64,000 bases of DNA from Ruminococcus sp. Its GTDB lineage: Bacteria > Bacillota > Clostridia > Oscillospirales > Acutalibacteraceae. The notes below the pieces were generated by a model. The model saw nothing but the letters and a program-made list of their open reading frames with translations. It did not search any database and was not told where the DNA came from. The position numbers and the translations under genes are program-made. Where the stretch lies: contig JAFQQF010000020.1 in the NCBI GenBank assembly GCA_017411385.1, forward strand, positions 61,434 to 125,433, read 5' to 3'. Numbering within the stretch: position 1 is the stretch's first letter; every line of letters starts with the position of its first letter. Shown in pieces: positions 17,808-25,583 of this stretch.

Positions 17808-18617
17808 TTGTTTGGCAAAAAGAATAAAACCGAAGAGCCCTTTACCCCGCGCGACTTAGACGGTCTTAGAAAGGGCAACTGGTTTAACCACCGAGGTGTT
17901 CGGCGTGATGCCGAAAAGGTGACCAAGGAGGAAAAGAGAAAGAAGACGGCGCGTTGGCTAACATTGGTGCTGATTCTCATAATCATTATTCTCTGGCTTC
18001 TCTCCTGTATGGCTACCCAATGGGGTGATCTGGTTGTCAAGATGGACCGCGACTTGGAAACAAGAGGTGTTATCCTCTCTGAAACGGCAGATTTTGCCGA
18101 GCCTGCAATAATGCTCAGCGGTAAGAGTGCTGAAGAGGTTTACCACTTTACATACGATTGGTTTGAGGCTCGCGGAGTACTCAAAGATCTTGACAACATC
18201 GACGGCTCACACAACGGTGACGATTACTTTGCATATACTTTCTATCTGCAGAATAACGGAATCGAAACCTTTGACTACAACGCTTCACTGGAAGTTACAG
18301 GTGTAGCAAAGAGCTGTGACGAGGCTTGCAGAATTATGGTTTACAAAAACGGCGAGCCTACAATTTATGCCAAACCAATGCTTGGCACAGACACACCTGA
18401 AAAAATCGCAGGTGATGGTACTGACAATGCCGTAGCATTTTATGATAACGATACAGTATTTTCACACCTTTACGAGGACTTTACTCCAGGAGATGTGGAC
18501 AAGTACACAGTAGTTATCTGGTTTGAAGGCGAGGATTCAGAATGTATCAACGATATCATGGGCGGACACATGCGACTTACAATGATGTTCGAGGCTGCTG
18601 AACTTGAAACTCAGTAA
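17808..18617 (+). CDS. Membrane-anchored relative B of the fibre-like locus
   Basis: The 269-residue protein starts at a TTG with GGAGGGA upstream. A charged cytoplasmic segment of about 47 residues (MFGKKNKTEEPFTPRD and onward) precedes one membrane helix, WLTLVLILIIIILWLLSCM. The A-W-F motif is absent, so it is probably not cut by SipW and stays anchored. The outer domain ends with YTVVIWFEGEDSECINDIMG, the same signature as in A and C. This suggests a membrane-bound member of the same fold, for example a base or anchor for a fibre; that is inference. The 105-base gap after A and 101-base gap before C hold no gene. Confidence 0.6.
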   Translation: MFGKKNKTEEPFTPRDLDGLRKGNWFNHRGVRRDAEKVTKEEKRKKTARWLTLVLILIIIILWLLSCMATQWGDLVVKMDRDLETRGVILSETADFAEPAIMLSGKSAEEVYHFTYDWFEARGVLKDLDNIDGSHNGDDYFAYTFYLQNNGIETFDYNASLEVTGVAKSCDEACRIMVYKNGEPTIYAKPMLGTDTPEKIAGDGTDNAVAFYDNDTVFSHLYEDFTPGDVDKYTVVIWFEGEDSECINDIMGGHMRLTMMFEAAELETQ

Positions 18618-18667
18618 GTCCCCATTCCCCTTGGTATCATGATCCATTTGGATTATACATTAACCCC

Positions 18668-18690
18668 TTGGCTGAGGGGCAATCAGCCAA
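18668..18690 (+). promoter_or_regulatory. Stem-loop just ahead of gene C
   Basis: TTGGCTGA (18668-18675) and TCAGCCAA (18683-18690) form a perfect 8-bp stem with a 7-base loop GGGGCAA. The loop GGGG could instead pair with CCCC at 18664-18667, giving two exclusive folds. It lies about 20 bases before the ribosome site of gene C. An mRNA-stabilising or processing hairpin that lets C be made in excess would be usual for a major fibre subunit. Confidence 0.55.
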
Positions 18691-18718
18691 AAATATTTTA
18701 TTTTGGAGGATTTTCTCT

Positions 18719-19522
18719 ATGAAACGTTCAACTTTCAGAAAAAGCTCACTCATTTCTTCCGTAGCACTTCTTCTCGTTGCTATCGTAGCTCTGAGCGGCG
18801 CAACATTTGCATGGTTCTCAACATCTAACACAGCAACAGCATCTGGCGTAGATGTTACATCTGCAGCAGGTGGCGGTCTCCAGATTTCTGAAGACACTGC
18901 TACTTGGGGTTCCACAGTACAGTATAAAAACGGTGGAAACACAGGCCGTACTGCTACCCTCAATCCTGCTTCTTGTGCATTTGCAGACTCAGATCTTGCT
19001 GCTCCCAGCTTCTTCACTGGTCAAGCAACAGATACAGATAAATACGATGTAAACACAGATGGCTTCAGCTCTGCTACTACTGGTTTCTACAACAAGTATG
19101 ACCTTTATGCAAAGAGCAAGGATGCTGGTACAATTTCTGTTTCACACACACCTGAAGCTAGCTGCGGTTATGCAAGAATCGCTATTGTAGACGTTACTGA
19201 TTCAACTGCTGAGAAGCTCGTTTACTACTGGCGTCCCACAGATACCGATGATAAAGCTCCTGTTAAGGCTGCAGGTACAACTAATGTACTTGACGATACT
19301 TTTGAGGCAAGATTCGGCTCTGCTGATGGTGGCACAAACGTAATCGTAGAAAACGAATCTACAAAGAAAGATATCGCAGTAATCTCAGCCAATACACCCG
19401 CACACTTTGTTATCTATGTATGGTACGAGGGTCAGGATGTTGATTGTACATCTGTTCTGTCTGCAAAGGCATTTACAACTGCATTCAACTTCGAGTTGAC
19501 ACCTACACAGGCAGCTGGCTAA
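18719..19522 (+). CDS. SipW-type exported protein C, candidate major fibre subunit (TasA/camelysin-like)
   Basis: The protein is about 267 residues from the ATG at 18719, with TTGGAGGA upstream; an in-frame ATG at 18668 lies inside the stem-loop and is rejected. It has the clearest SipW signal of the set: basic MKRSTFRK, a hydrophobic core, then SGATFAWFSTSNTATASG. The mature part is rich in Ala, Thr, Ser and Asp, beta-rich, and lacks other domains. It ends with FVIYVWYEGQDVDCTSVLS, the locus signature. Small size, simple composition, its own stem-loop and a SipW peptidase gene 50 bases downstream make it the best candidate for the main polymer subunit. Direct TasA homology needs a profile search. 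Confidence 0.75.
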   Translation: MKRSTFRKSSLISSVALLLVAIVALSGATFAWFSTSNTATASGVDVTSAAGGGLQISEDTATWGSTVQYKNGGNTGRTATLNPASCAFADSDLAAPSFFTGQATDTDKYDVNTDGFSSATTGFYNKYDLYAKSKDAGTISVSHTPEASCGYARIAIVDVTDSTAEKLVYYWRPTDTDDKAPVKAAGTTNVLDDTFEARFGSADGGTNVIVENESTKKDIAVISANTPAHFVIYVWYEGQDVDCTSVLSAKAFTTAFNFELTPTQAAG

Positions 19523-19572
19523 TTCTAATTAATTTAACCACTACATCTAAGTAATTCAGGGAGGCATTTGCC

Positions 19573-20340
19573 GTGAACTCAAAAGTAAAAAATGTCTTAA
19601 ATGTCATTCTTGACATTGTCATAGTACTGTTCCTTGTTTTTGCAACTGCAGTGCTTGTAATAGCTCTGACGCAGAAAACGGGAAATGTCTCCCACCTTTT
19701 CGGTTTTACTGCAAGAAGTATTCAGTCTGACTCAATGGAAGTATACAACGAGGATGGTTCACGTTCAAAAGAAGGTATCTTTGTCGGCGATATTGCTATA
19801 TGTAAAATGTCTGATGAGGCTGCTTACAATGTTGGTGATATTGTACTCTTCTCAATGCCTGTTGTTAAAGAAGGCGACAGATACATTGAGTGTGATAACA
19901 CACAAATACCTGAAACCACAATCTTCGTAATGCATGAAATTGTTGAAATTGTTGATGATAATGGTTTTGACTATTACAGAACACAAGGTAAGAACACTCT
20001 TGCACCAGACCTGAATCTGAAGATTGCAGAGGATATCATTGCTGTATATACAGGAACTCGTATTCCTGGTGTCGGTAAAGCAATTGACTTTGTTCAAACT
20101 TCTTTGGGTTTCTTGCTTTGCATTGTTCTTCCCATTCTTGTGTTTGTAATCATTCAGGCAATCAGAGTTATCAAAAACTTCATTGCTTACAAAGCTCAGA
20201 AGCTTGCAACAGAGGGAGCTCCCTCCACAGGCGAGCTTTCTGAGGAAGAAAAGCGCAGAATAGCCGAAGAATACATGAGGCAATTAGCCTCACAGAATGC
20301 TCAGCCCTCGACGGGCGATGCGCCTGCTGAAGGCGAGTAA
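19573..20340 (+). CDS. sipW: SipW-type (ER-type) signal peptidase I, first copy
   Basis: The 255-residue membrane protein starts at a GTG with GGGAGG upstream. An N-terminal helix (VIVLFLVFATAVLVIAL) is followed by the catalytic Ser box SIQSDSMEVY and the catalytic-His block TIFVMHEIVEIV. Ser-His chemistry in place of Ser-Lys marks the ER/SipW class. A second helix near residue 180 is followed by a charged, Pro/Gly-rich cytoplasmic tail. It should process the A-W-F type signals of the adjacent proteins. Its gene directly follows C, as sipW neighbours tasA in Bacillus, although the order is reversed. Confidence 0.88.
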   Translation: MNSKVKNVLNVILDIVIVLFLVFATAVLVIALTQKTGNVSHLFGFTARSIQSDSMEVYNEDGSRSKEGIFVGDIAICKMSDEAAYNVGDIVLFSMPVVKEGDRYIECDNTQIPETTIFVMHEIVEIVDDNGFDYYRTQGKNTLAPDLNLKIAEDIIAVYTGTRIPGVGKAIDFVQTSLGFLLCIVLPILVFVIIQAIRVIKNFIAYKAQKLATEGAPSTGELSEEEKRRIAEEYMRQLASQNAQPSTGDAPAEGE

Positions 20341-20380
20341 ATAATAAAGAAGCGAGGAAGCTTATTTATTATGAATTTTA

Positions 20381-20545
20381 CTGACGTTCGATAGTTACAC
20401 AACACGTCAGCAGAGTGGTGTGTAACTATTGATGTCCGTGACAGTTTGAATAATATACAAAAGTCCCTCCCCTTGTGAGATTGTGACAAAGTCACCTGCT
20501 TTTGTGTATTCTTCAGATTGCCTGCGGGTAAATCTTTTTTAAGTT
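20381..20545 (+). ncRNA. Structured leader with inverted repeats and a terminator-like hairpin ahead of the AAA+ gene
   Basis: The 226-base gap holds no gene but three nested structures. ATAGTTACACA (20391-20401) pairs perfectly with TGTGTAACTAT and extends to a roughly 16-bp stem ending at 20429. ACAAAAG (20457-20463) pairs with CTTTTGT (20499-20505) around an inner GTGAC/GTCAC hairpin. AGATTGCC pairs with GGTAAATCT (20515-20535), followed at once by TTTTT. The last resembles an intrinsic terminator placed just before the ribosome site AAAGGAG. I infer an attenuator or signal-sensing leader that partly separates genes A-C and sipW from the downstream genes. No known riboswitch class was recognised. 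Confidence 0.5.
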
Positions 20546-20566
20546 CTTGTAAAGGAGATTAAAATT

Positions 20567-22108
20567 ATGGATGGCATATTAAACTTTTTCTTTGAGTTCT
20601 TCGGTCAGTTTTTGGGAGGACTCTGGACTGCTATTTCCAATATCTTCAGAGGAATCGGTGATATGTTCAATTTCCCAAGATACGTGGAGATTGTAAACGC
20701 TCACACATCAGAGCTTGGCGGTGTTGCATGGCTTTACGCTGTTATCGGCATGCTTCTTATCATCGCTGTTTTGGTTCTGCTTGTATACCTTGTTGTTATG
20801 GGCTTAAAGAAGTTTGTCCGCTTCAGAAAGAAAGTTAATGACACTAACGACCTTGTTGAAGAGGTTCAGGCTCTCAACCGTGAGGTTATGCGCCTTAACC
20901 TTGAGAAGGACAAGATTCTTTCCATGAAGGTTTCTCAGATTGGCCTCAATCCCAACGAGATTGCAGAGCTTACAGGTGACGAGATTGATACTCTCAACGG
21001 CAATAACGACAAGCCCCTTGAGGAAGGCGAAAGCAGATTCTTCAAGCTTTCACAGGTTGACGCACTTTGGGCAGACTATGTTCCCCCTGTATACGACAAC
21101 GAGATTACTCTCCCCGAAATCTGCGAAAGATTCAGAAACTTTGCTTGCTCCAGACTTGGTCTTTACTACGATATTAAGATTATCCGTCTGTTCCTTGCAT
21201 CCTTTGCTTCCACAAGACTTATCATCCTTCAGGGTATTTCCGGTACAGGTAAAACCTCTCTCCCCTATGCTTTCGGTAAGTTCCTGCAAAACGATGCTAT
21301 CATCACATCAATTCAGCCTTCCTGGCGTGACCGTTCTGAGCTGTTCGGTTACTTCAACGAATTTACAAAGCGTTACAACGAAACCGAGCTTCTTCGTGCT
21401 ATGTACGAGGCTACTTATAACGAGAACATCTACCTGACAATCCTCGACGAAATGAACATCGCCCGTGTTGAGTACTACTTCGCTGAGATGCTTTCTATCC
21501 TTGAAATGCCCTCCAGAGATGAGTGGATTGTTGACCTTGTTCCCAACGTTTGGGAAAATGATCCCAAGCACCTTGATTCCGGTAAACTCCACCTTCCCCA
21601 GAACATGTGGTACATCGGTACAGCTAATAACGACGACTCTACATTTGCTATTACTGATAAGGTTTACGACCGTGCAATGCCCATCGACATTAACACAAAG
21701 GGTGTTCCCTTCGATGCTCCCTACACAGAGCCCCTTAACCTTTCTTACAAGCACCTTGAAGAAATGCTCGACTATTGCAAAGAGCACAACAAGGTATCAG
21801 AAGAGAACCTGCACAAGATTGAATTGCTTGACGACTATGTTATCGAGCACTTCAGACTTGCATTCGGTAACCGTATTGTTAAGCAGCTTCGTGAGTACGT
21901 TCCTGCTTTCGTAGGCTGCGGCGGTACTGAGCTTGACGGTCTTGACTACGTTCTTGCCAGAAAGGTTCTCAGAAAGTTTGAGTCCTTGAACCTTTCCTTC
22001 ATCCGTGACGAAATCGACGGTCTTGTTGACTACCTCGACTTCCTCTTCGGTGAGCCTAACATGCTTGAGTGTAAAGAATACCTCAGAAGACTTCAGAAGC
22101 TCGTTTAA
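20567..22108 (+). CDS. Membrane-anchored McrB/dynein-like AAA+ ATPase
   Basis: The 513-residue protein begins with an amphipathic aromatic segment (GILNFFFEFFGQFLGGLW) and a membrane helix at about residues 54-80, then a short coiled stretch (VQALNREVMRLNLEKDKI). The AAA_5-type motor has Walker A LQGISGTGKTSLPYAFGK near residue 223, Walker B LTILDEMNIARVEYYF near residue 293, sensor 1 WYIGTANNDD near residue 348 and an Arg-containing DKVYDRAMPIDI. This is the family of McrB and related hexameric motors. No DNA-binding or nuclease domain is visible, and the membrane anchor is unusual for McrB. With the coiled-coil partner encoded 87 bases downstream it may form an inner-membrane machine for the fibre-like locus; that role is inference. 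Confidence 0.75.
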   Translation: MDGILNFFFEFFGQFLGGLWTAISNIFRGIGDMFNFPRYVEIVNAHTSELGGVAWLYAVIGMLLIIAVLVLLVYLVVMGLKKFVRFRKKVNDTNDLVEEVQALNREVMRLNLEKDKILSMKVSQIGLNPNEIAELTGDEIDTLNGNNDKPLEEGESRFFKLSQVDALWADYVPPVYDNEITLPEICERFRNFACSRLGLYYDIKIIRLFLASFASTRLIILQGISGTGKTSLPYAFGKFLQNDAIITSIQPSWRDRSELFGYFNEFTKRYNETELLRAMYEATYNENIYLTILDEMNIARVEYYFAEMLSILEMPSRDEWIVDLVPNVWENDPKHLDSGKLHLPQNMWYIGTANNDDSTFAITDKVYDRAMPIDINTKGVPFDAPYTEPLNLSYKHLEEMLDYCKEHNKVSEENLHKIELLDDYVIEHFRLAFGNRIVKQLREYVPAFVGCGGTELDGLDYVLARKVLRKFESLNLSFIRDEIDGLVDYLDFLFGEPNMLECKEYLRRLQKLV

Positions 22109-22195
22109 TCTATTGTCTTTATTCTGCATTTTGTATGCAGCACATTGAATAACCTATTATAAAAAGTTTTTTTGAAAGAGGTGAGGAAATCCTAA

Positions 22196-24532
22196 ATGGC
22201 AGATTTTAATAAATATTACCGTGCGTTTGTCCTCATGCAGGAAACGCTAAAAGGGGATTTCACTCATAGTTATATTGAGAGTAACTTAGCCGATGCCGAC
22301 ACAGGTAAGGATGAGCTTTCGGGTAAAAACTACAGCCGTGTTATTGACATGGACTGGGTTGAAGCCATTGAAGACGCTATCCCCTACATCGACAAGGCAA
22401 TCCGCGAACAGCGCCGATTCATTATTCAGAACGAGGACATTGTGCCCATTGAAAAGGCACGTAAGATTACCTCAGAGTCCGTGCGTCATCTTGCACAGCA
22501 CACAAACCTTATTGCTCGCGTTGAGGGTGACGACGTAACTCCCGAAAGAATTCTGGATATTCAGCGTGAGGAGAGCTTTGCTATTTACGAAAACCGCTTC
22601 CTCAGAACTCTGCTTGTGCATGCATCACGTTTTGTTGATGACAGATACAAGGAGATGAAGCATGCTCCCAATGACTCTTATCAGAAAATCCATATGACAC
22701 GTCACCTTGTCCTCAACCATCAGGTTTTGGACTTTGAGCTGACCTACGCTAACGAAAGCCACGAACAGAAAGAGTTTGATATCAATGCTGATGTTTCTAC
22801 ACTGACTGACTTCCAGCGTGTAAGACGTCTTCGCCGTGTGCTTGCAGACTTCTCTGCCTCTCCTCTGATTCGTGCACTTACCAGTACAGAAATGGTACGT
22901 CCTCCTATTCAGCGTACCAACCTTATGACCAAAAACCCCAATTTCAAAAAATGTCTTGACCTTTACCTCTTCATTACATCCTACAAAAAGACAGGCTTTG
23001 AAATTGTCGGTAAGGATTATACAGGTAAGATGGACGAAGAAGTTCAGCTTGCTATGTATAATGTAATGTCTTATGAACACTTTGTTATAAGCATTGCAAC
23101 CAACCCTGCTCTCAGACGTATGCTTCACGAGAAGTATCTGGAGGAAAATGCAAGACTTGAAACAGAATCCCTCCGCCCTGAGGAGCAGATTATCGCAGAA
23201 ACCGAGAAGCGTATTGCTCAGGTTCGTGCTGAGGAAGCTCAGATAAGACTTGATGAAATCCGCGACCGTGAGAAGCAGATTAATGACCTGAACTCTCAGC
23301 TCAATCACGCTAAGTTCACACTCCGCCAGTATGAAACAAAGATGACGGAGATGAAGGGACTTATCAATCTGCACGAAAATACAATCCAGCAGTTGAAGGA
23401 CCAGATTTTCGAGATTGAAAAAGAGAAAAAGGTTCTTTCTGATAAGGTTGAAGAGCTTACTGCTCAGGTTGAGGCTCAGACCGCTACAATCGAAGCTCAG
23501 GCTAAAGAGATTGCAACACTCAAGACTACAATTGACGCCAAGGATGCAGAGATTGCAAAGCATCTTGAAACCATTGCCGCCGCTCGTGAGGCAGTCGAGA
23601 AGCTCAAGGCTGAATGCGAACGCTTGACTTCAGAAAATGCAACTCTCACCGCTACTGTTGCGGCTCATGTTGCTACAATCGCAAATCTCAACAAAGAAGT
23701 TGAAGAATTGCGTGATACCGTATATAAGAACGCTGAAGAAATCGGACTTCTGCAGAAAACTGTTGCTGACAGAGATGCAACCATTACACAGAAAAACGAA
23801 GAAATCTCTTCCATTTCTTCACGTCTTGATACTGTATCCAATGAGTATGAAAAAGCAAAGGCTCAGTTTGCTCAGTCTACAGAACAGTTGAAGCAGTCAC
23901 ACCAAAACGAAAAATCTGAAATGACTGCAAAGTTTGAAGCTGAAACCACAGCTCTTACAACTGCTCACAAGGATGAGGTTGCTACTTTGAAAGCAGATTC
24001 TCAGGCAAAGCTTGATGAAGCTAAAGAACGTCACACTTGTGAAGTTGCAGAGATACGCTCTGATTATGACTCAAGACTCCACTCATTGGAGGCTGAGAAC
24101 AAAGCAAAGCTTGCTTCTGCCGCTGCTGCCTTTGAAGCACAGACAGCACTTTCAGAAGAAAGACACCAGAAAGCCTTAGAAAAACAAACTGAAGATGCTA
24201 AGAAAGCCCTTGAAAACGAGCGCACACGCCACGATAAAGCGATTGCTTCCGAGCGTGCACGCGTTGACAAGGAGCTTGATAAAAAACAGCGTGAGTACGA
24301 CAAGGCACTTGAAAAGGTTCGCCGTGAAGCTCAGGCTGAGGTTGAAAAAATCCGCCGTGAGGCAAAGGCTGAGATTGACAGAGCACGACGTCAGGCTACC
24401 CTTCAGGCTCAGGCTCAAATTAAGGATGCTGAGGCTAAAGCTATTGCTCGTGCTGAAGCTGACGAAACAAGAGAAGCTCAGTCCCGCCACATAGGTTCAA
24501 ACCGTTTTGGTTTCTATTTCAAGAAAAAGTGA
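22196..24532 (+). CDS. DUF2357-like protein with long coiled coil, partner of the AAA+ ATPase
   Basis: The 778-residue protein starts at an ATG with GAGGTGAGG upstream. The N-terminal 310 residues are globular and resemble the DUF2357 domain often encoded beside McrB-type ATPases, notably ESFAIYENRFLRTLL near residue 127. From about residue 325 to 760 it is nearly pure heptad-type coiled coil rich in Glu, Lys, Ala and Gln, long enough for a rod of several tens of nanometres. The tail HIGSNRFGFYFKKK is basic and aromatic and could touch a membrane. There is no signal peptide, so it is cytoplasmic. The family match is from memory of a short motif and should be treated as tentative; the coiled coil is plain. 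Confidence 0.6.
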   Translation: MADFNKYYRAFVLMQETLKGDFTHSYIESNLADADTGKDELSGKNYSRVIDMDWVEAIEDAIPYIDKAIREQRRFIIQNEDIVPIEKARKITSESVRHLAQHTNLIARVEGDDVTPERILDIQREESFAIYENRFLRTLLVHASRFVDDRYKEMKHAPNDSYQKIHMTRHLVLNHQVLDFELTYANESHEQKEFDINADVSTLTDFQRVRRLRRVLADFSASPLIRALTSTEMVRPPIQRTNLMTKNPNFKKCLDLYLFITSYKKTGFEIVGKDYTGKMDEEVQLAMYNVMSYEHFVISIATNPALRRMLHEKYLEENARLETESLRPEEQIIAETEKRIAQVRAEEAQIRLDEIRDREKQINDLNSQLNHAKFTLRQYETKMTEMKGLINLHENTIQQLKDQIFEIEKEKKVLSDKVEELTAQVEAQTATIEAQAKEIATLKTTIDAKDAEIAKHLETIAAAREAVEKLKAECERLTSENATLTATVAAHVATIANLNKEVEELRDTVYKNAEEIGLLQKTVADRDATITQKNEEISSISSRLDTVSNEYEKAKAQFAQSTEQLKQSHQNEKSEMTAKFEAETTALTTAHKDEVATLKADSQAKLDEAKERHTCEVAEIRSDYDSRLHSLEAENKAKLASAAAAFEAQTALSEERHQKALEKQTEDAKKALENERTRHDKAIASERARVDKELDKKQREYDKALEKVRREAQAEVEKIRREAKAEIDRARRQATLQAQAQIKDAEAKAIARAEADETREAQSRHIGSNRFGFYFKKK

Positions 24533-24540
24533 GATAACAA

Positions 24541-25533
24541 ATGAAAAATTTTAGTTTTATCGTTGAAAAGCTAAAATTGAATAAGAAGCGACCTTTGCTT
24601 CAAAGCCTCTCTCTCCTGCTTGCAACTCTTATGATTTTTTCTGTAGCAGTGTGGGCTTGGTTTTCTATGCGTAAGGATGCCGATGCAACTGGTATTCAAA
24701 TGACTGTAACTGCCGGTAAAAACCTTGATATGTCACTTGACAACGGTGCGACCTTCCACAATGGAATTGACCTGCTTGCAGCAGACCAGCAGCAATACAT
24801 TATGGCAACAAACCAAATCAAGGATAAGCTCTATATGTATGATATTACCTCTGACGGTGATACATTCTGGAGCCCTAAGTTTCAGGACAACGCTTCAGAA
24901 GGCATTCGTATTCCCGATACAACAAAGGAATGGACATACGCAGCAGCCAACTCTGCATATATCTCTGAAACCATTAAGTTCCGTACCACCTTCCCTGCTG
25001 ATATATATATGGGCAAAAATACCGCAATCAACACAAGTGTATCTACACTTACCGGTGCAAATGCAGGTAACAAGAGTGAAGGCGGTAACTTCTCCAGAGA
25101 TTGCATTGTAGGTGCATTGAGAATTTCTGCTATTGACAGTGCAAATAAGCTGTGCTTTGTTTGTATTCCCAGAAGTGACGTTGAGCTCCATCAGAATGAT
25201 GATGGTTCCTTTTCTATGATAACAGGCAACAGCGTAACTGAAGCCTCTAAGAAGCATACATATTTTCCTGATAACTACCAGAGTTCAGATGGTACTGTCA
25301 CAAGAAACAACACTTTGCTCGGCTTTACTGCTGTGCATGATGAAGCCCCGCCTACTGATACAACAACCAAAATCGCAACCACAACTGATGGTGGTGACGG
25401 CTATTACTACGGCACAGCTACAGTAAACATCTGGCTTGAGGGTTGTGACGCAGAAACAAGACGTGTGCTTTCCGGCGGTAAATACAACATCAATCTTGAC
25501 TTTGTTGCATACGATATCTCAGAAACAAACTAG
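24541..25533 (+). CDS. SipW-type exported protein D of the fibre-like locus
   Basis: The 330-residue protein starts 8 bases after the coiled-coil gene. The signal segment has a basic start (KLNKKRPLLQSL), a hydrophobic core and the end VAVWAWFSMRKDADATG. The exported domain is beta-rich with many Asp, Thr and Asn. Near the C-terminus it carries ATVNIWLEGCDAETRRVLSG, a version of the locus signature in which the Cys has moved next to the Gly. Close coupling to the ATPase and coiled-coil genes suggests that export of D and the machine are linked. Exact role is unknown. Confidence 0.65.
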   Translation: MKNFSFIVEKLKLNKKRPLLQSLSLLLATLMIFSVAVWAWFSMRKDADATGIQMTVTAGKNLDMSLDNGATFHNGIDLLAADQQQYIMATNQIKDKLYMYDITSDGDTFWSPKFQDNASEGIRIPDTTKEWTYAAANSAYISETIKFRTTFPADIYMGKNTAINTSVSTLTGANAGNKSEGGNFSRDCIVGALRISAIDSANKLCFVCIPRSDVELHQNDDGSFSMITGNSVTEASKKHTYFPDNYQSSDGTVTRNNTLLGFTAVHDEAPPTDTTTKIATTTDGGDGYYYGTATVNIWLEGCDAETRRVLSGGKYNINLDFVAYDISETN

Positions 25534-25583
25534 TCTGATAAATCATTTGATAAAACATTATATTCATCCAAGGAGGTGTGACC

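Noticed and set aside
22625-23563. A 312-codon open frame on the minus strand in the coiled-coil gene
   Set aside because: It is Leu/Cys-rich and opposite Glu/Lys/Ala-rich coding repeats, which give long antisense frames by chance.
23400-24500. Direct DNA repeats or CRISPR-like array in the coiled-coil gene
   Set aside because: The repetition is at the protein level (heptads) with varied codons and no constant repeat or spacer length.
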